A model generated the notes under the pieces. That model was not told the DNA's origin. It was given only the letters and a program-made list of their open reading frames with translations, and searched no databases. This document shows, in pieces, positions 59,201-64,000 of a stretch of 64,000 nt of DNA. Source of the stretch: Diospyros lotus (lineage: Eukaryota > Streptophyta > Magnoliopsida > Ericales > Ebenaceae); contig NC_068344.1 in the NCBI RefSeq assembly GCF_014633365.1, positions 14,275,669 through 14,339,668 of the forward strand, read 5' to 3'. The position numbers and the translations under genes were made by a program. Position 1 is the first letter of the stretch. Every line of letters begins with the position of its first letter.

Positions 59201-62200
59201 TGGGCTGCAGAGCCTTCCTTGGAATGAATTTGGTTATTCGTAAGTTTACCGAATATAACGTTAAACCTCTAATTTTCTAAAGATTTCATTGACACTCCCA
59301 AACAAAAATACACTTAAAACCATTGGAAAAACCAAAATTTTGATCTACTAACTAATTTAAAGTGTATTACAGGTTCTATTCACTTTTTTTAAATCAATTA
59401 CGACGATTCAATTTTTCGGCCTGAATTTTCGCTGCACAAAAACTGTTTCTGATTTGATTTTTTCATATGTCATAATACTCGTCTAGAAATTTTAGTTCGT
59501 ATCATATAAATTTTTTTATATATCTCGGCTGCAGAGCCTTCCCTGGAATCGATATAGTTATTTGTAACTTTACCGAATATAACGTTAAACCCCTAATTTT
59601 CTAAAGATTTCATTGACACCCCCAAACAAAAATACACTTAAAAATATAGGAAAACCAAAAATTTGATCTACTAAATAATTTAAAGTGTATTCCGGGATCT
59701 GTTCACTTTTTCTAAATCAATTACGACGAATCGGTTTACGGCTGAATTTTTGTTGCACAAAAAACTGTTTCCCATTTAATTTTTTCCGATGTCATAATAA
59801 TCGTCTAGAAATTTTAGTTCGTATCATATAAATTTTTTTAGATATCTGGGCAGCAAAGCCATCCCTGGAATCGATTTGGTTATTCGTAACTTTACCGAAA
59901 ATCATGTTAAACCCCCATTCTTCAAAAGATTTAACTGACACTCCCAAGCAAAAATACACTTAAAACCATAAGAAAACCAAAATTTTGATCTACTAACTAA
60001 TTTAGAGTGTATTACAGGTTCTATTCACTTTTTTTTAAATCAATTACGACGATTCAATTTTTCGACGTGAATTTTCGCAGCACAAAAAACTGTTTCTGAT
60101 TTGATTTTTTCCGTTGTCATAATAATCGTCTAGAAATTTTAGTTCGTATCATATAAATTTTTTTAGATATTTGGGTTGCAAAGCCAACCCTGGAATCGAT
60201 TTAGTTATTCGTAACTTTACCGAAAATCACGTTAAACCCCTAATATTCAAAAGATTTAACTGACACTCCCAAAAAAAAAATACACTTCAAACCATACGAA
60301 ATCCAAAATTTTGATCTACTAACTAATTAAAGTGTATTCTAGGTTCTGTTCACTTTTTTTAAATCAATTGCGACGATTCCGTTTTTCGGCCTGAATTTTC
60401 GCTACACAAAAAACTGTTTCCGATGTCATAATAATTGTCTAGAAATTTTAGTTCGAATCATATAAATTTTTTTAGATATCTGGGCTACAGAACCTTCCCC
60501 GGAATCAATTTGGTTATTCGTAACTGTACTAAAAATCACGTTAAACCCCTAATCTTCTAAAGATTTCACTTACACTCCCAAATAAAAATACACTTAAAAT
60601 TATAGGAAAGCCAAAAGTTTGATGTACTCACTAATTTAAAGTGTATTCCGTGTTCTGTACACTTTTTTCAAGTCAATTACGACTATTCAATTTTTTAGCC
60701 TGAATTTTTTCTGCACAAAAATCTGTTTTCGATTTGAATTTTTTCGATGTCATAATAATCGTCTAGAAATTTTAGTTCATACCATATAAATATTTTTAGA
60801 TATCTAGGCTGCAGAGCCTTCCTTGGAATTGATTCGGTTATTCGTAACACTACCGAAAATCACGTTAAACCCCTAATCTTCTAAAGATCTCACTTGCACT
60901 CCCAAACAAAATTACATTTAAAACCTCAAGAATACCAAAAGTTTGATGTACTAACTAATTTAAAGTGTATTCCGAGTTCTGTTTACTTTTTTTAAATCAA
61001 ATACGACGATTCAATTTTTTGGCCTGAATTTTCGCTGCACAAAAAAACTATTTCCGATTTGATTTTTTCCGATGTCATAACAATCATCTAGAATTTCCGT
61101 TCGTACCATATAAATGTTTTTAGATATCTGGGCTGTAGAGCTTTCCCTGGGATCGATTCGGTTATTCGTAACTTTAACGAATATATCGTTAAACCCCTAA
61201 TTTTCTAAAGATTTCGCTGACACGCCCAAACAAAAATACACTTAAAACCATAGGAATACCAAAAGTTAGAACTACTAACTAATTAAAAGAGTAATCCGGG
61301 ATCTATTCACTTTTTTTAAATCAATTAGGACGATTCAATTTTTCGACGTGAATTTTCGCTGCACAAAAAATTGTTTCCGATTTGATTTTTTCTGATGTCA
61401 TAATAATCGTCTAGAAATTTTAGTTCTTATCATATAAATTTTTTTATATATCTGGGCTGCAGAGCCTTCCCTGGAATCGATTCGGTTATTCGTAACTTTA
61501 CCGAATATAACGTTAAACCCCTAATTTTCTAAAGATTTCATTGACATTCCCAAACAAAAATACACTTAAAAATAGAGGAAAACCAAAAGTTGATCTACTA
61601 AATAATTTAAAGTTTTTCCGGGATCTGTTCAATTTTTTTAAGTCAATTACCACGAATCGGTTTACGGCCTGAATTTTTGTTGCCCAAAAAACTGTTTCCC
61701 ATTTAATTTTTTCCGATGTCCTAATAATCGTCTAGAAATTTTAGTTCGTATCATATAAATTTTTTTAGATATCTGGGCAGCAAAGCCATCCCTGGAATCG
61801 ATTTGGTTATTCGTAACTTTACCAAAAATCACTTTAAACCCCTAATCTTCAAAAGATTTAACTGACACTCCCAAACAAAAATACACTTATAACCATAGGA
61901 AAACCAAAATTTCGATCTACTAACTAATTTAAAGTGTATTACAGGTTCTGTTCACTTTTTTTAAATCAATTAAGACGATTCAATTTTTCGACGTGAATTT
62001 TCGCTGCACAAAAAACTGTTTCTGATTTGATTTTATCCAATGTCATAATAATCGTCTAGAAATTTTAGTTCTTATCATATAAATTTTTTTACATATCTGG
62101 CCTGCAAAGCCTTCCCTGGAATCGATTCGGTTATTCGTAAGTTTACCGAATATAACGTTAAACCCCTAATTTTCTAAAGATTTCATTGACACTCCCAAAC

Positions 62201-64000
62201 AGAAATACAGTTAAAAATATAAGAAAACCAAAACTTTGATCTACTAACTAATTTAAAGTGTATTCTGGGATCTGTTCACTATTTTTAAATCAATTAGGAC
62301 GAATCGGTTTACGGCCTGAATTTTTGTTGCACAAAAAACTGTTTCCGATTTAATTTTTTCTGATGTCATAATAATCGTCTAGAAATTTTAGTTCGTATCA
62401 TATAAATTTTTTTAGATATCTGGGCAGCAAAGCCATCCCTAGAATCGATTTGGTTATTCGTAACTTTACCGAAAATCACGTTAAACCCCTAATCTTCAAA
62501 AGATTTAACTGAATCTCCAAAACAAAAATACACTTAAAACCATAAGAAATCCAAAATTTTGATCTACTAACTAATTTAAAGTTTATTCTAGGTTCTGTTC
62601 ACTTTTTTTAAATCAATTGCGACGATTCCGATTTTTGGCCTGAATTTTCGCTACACAAAAAACTGTTTCCGATTTTGTTTTTTTCGATGTCATAATAATC
62701 GTCTAGAAATTTTAGTTCAAATCACATAAATTTTTTTAGATATCTAGGCTACAGAACCTTCCCTGGAATCGATTCGGTTATTCGTAACTGTACTAAAAAT
62801 CACGTTAAACCCCTAATCTTCTAAAGATTTCACTTACACTCCCAAATAAAAATACACTTAAAACCATAGGAAAGCCAAAAATTTGATGTACTAACTAATT
62901 TAAAGTGTATTCCGGGTTCTATTCACTTTTTTCAAATCAATTACGACGATTCGATTTTTCAGCCTGAATTTTCTCTGCACAAAAATTTGTTTTCGATTTG
63001 AATTTTTCCGATGTCATAATAATCGTCTAGAAATTTTAGTTCATACCATATAAATATTTTTAGATATCTAGGCTGCAGAGCCTTCCTTGGAATCGATTCG
63101 GTTATTCGTAACATTACCAAAAATCACGTTAAATCCCTAATCTTCAAAAGATTTCACTTACACTCCCAAACAAAAATACATTTAAAACCTCAAGAATACC
63201 AAAAGTTTGATGTACTAACTAATTGAAAGTGTATTCCCGGTTCTGTTCACTTTTTTTAAATCAAATACGACGATTCGATTTTTCGGCCTGAATTTTCGCT
63301 ACACAAAAAATTGTTTCCGATTTGATTTTTTCCGATGTCATAATAATCATCTAGAAATTTTCATTCGTACCATATAAATGTTTTTAGATATCTGGGCTGT
63401 AGAGCTTTCCCTGGGATCGATTCGGTTATTCGTAACTTTAACGAATATAACGTTAAACCCCTAATTTTCTAAAGATTTCGCGGACACTCCCGAACAAAAA
63501 TACACTTAAAACCATAGGAATACCAAAAGTTTGAACTACTAACTAATTTAAAGAGTAATCCGGGATCTGTTCACTTTTTTTTAAATCAAGTACGACGTAT
63601 TGGTTTTTCGCCTGAATTTTGGTTGCACAAAAAATTGTTTCCGATTTAATTTTTTTCGATGTCATAATAATCGTCTAGAAATTTTAGTTCGTATCATATA
63701 AATTTTTTTAGATATTTGGGCATCATAGCCATCCCTGGAATCGATTCGGTTATTCATAAATTTACCGAAAATCACGTTAAACCCCTAATCTTCGAAAGAT
63801 TTGACTGACACTCCCAAACAAAAATACACTTAAAACCATAGGAAAACCAAAATTTTGATCTACTAACTAATTTAAAGTGTATTACAGGTTCTGTTCACTT
63901 TTTTTAAATCAATTACGACGATTCAATTTTTTGGCGTGAATTTTTGCTGCACAAAAAACTGTTTCTGATTTTATTTTTTCTGATGTCCTAATAATCGTTT
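47243..64000. repeat. Satellite array block 3
   Basis: About 52 monomers of the ~321 bp family, running off the right edge. It resumes in exact phase with block 2 after one GCCTT copy (47243-47247). Types A, B and C continue to about 60 kb with mixed three-, four- and five-monomer spacing: type-A markers fall at about 47763, 48734, 50027 and 51643. From about 60.2 kb the monomers are more diverse and resemble those at 23-28 kb. No genes; short open frames such as 49877-50068 and 55908-56096 are satellite sequence. Confidence 0.96.
51350..58810. repeat. Overlapping multi-kilobase duplications inside block 3
   Basis: Rare variants recur at multi-monomer offsets. 'tagatcgtatcat' with 'attttattagat' is at 51401 and 55285 (3884 bp, twelve monomers). 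'gatccactaact' with 'ttcggttccc' is at 52871 and 57401 (4530 bp, fourteen monomers). 'tttttgtcacac' is near 54571 and 58777 (4206 bp, thirteen monomers). The changing offset shows several separate exchange events. Confidence 0.8.

Overview
This window looks like heterochromatin (pericentromere or knob) of a flowering plant nuclear genome. About 38 kb is an AT-rich tandem satellite with a monomer near 321 bp. It is broken by two blocks of LTR retrotransposons with plant-type primer-binding sites and plant-type coding lineages. I see no ordinary single-copy host gene, no tRNA or rRNA gene and no CRISPR array. The species cannot be named from the sequence alone.

Layout. (1) 1-5968: satellite block 1, including a 4-monomer duplication with a 1289 bp offset. 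(2) 5969-23311: insertion complex A, a nest of three LTR elements. The outer, plus-strand element has its 5' LTR at 5969-6692 plus 16267-18438, a tRNA-iMet-type PBS at 18443, a gag-like ORF, and no pol or 3' LTR. Inside its LTR lies a complete minus-strand Tekay/Del-type chromovirus (6693-16261) with 2373 bp LTRs and a perfect GTTAT target duplication. Its Gag-Pol frame is open apart from one TAG. Inside the outer internal region is a probable solo LTR (19739-22569). (3) 23312-38824: satellite block 2, much of it in a 3-monomer higher-order repeat of about 970 bp. (4) 38825-47242: insertion B, a complete plus-strand LTR element with a GCCTT target duplication, ~1635 bp LTRs, a tRNA-Asp PBS and a polypurine tract. 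(5) 47243-64000: satellite block 3, with several overlapping segmental duplications and more diverged monomers towards the right edge.

The standout is insertion B. It has no protease, reverse transcriptase or integrase. After a gag-tail-like ORF it carries a cargo cassette: a promoter-like region (41930-42260), a small cysteine-rich gene resembling the nucleic-acid-binding proteins of carlaviruses (broken by one TAG), and an intact, intronless 219-codon gene for a LONELY GUY (LOG)-type cytokinin-activating enzyme. The LOG protein ends in a basic KRKR patch followed by LDLSL, an LxLxL (EAR-type) motif, and has Met where plant LOGs usually have Lys beside the catalytic Arg. A 40-50 nt hairpin motif occurs once inside the cysteine-rich gene and twice just after the LOG stop codon. 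The two LTRs differ at only about a dozen positions by eye, so the element inserted recently.

Working hypothesis: a non-autonomous (TR-GAG-like) element of the Athila/Tat group acquired a hormone/effector cassette, either from host mRNA or from a plant virus, and now carries it through satellite heterochromatin. The LOG identity and the element boundaries are well supported by the sequence. The viral affinity, the splicing model and the EAR function are inferences.
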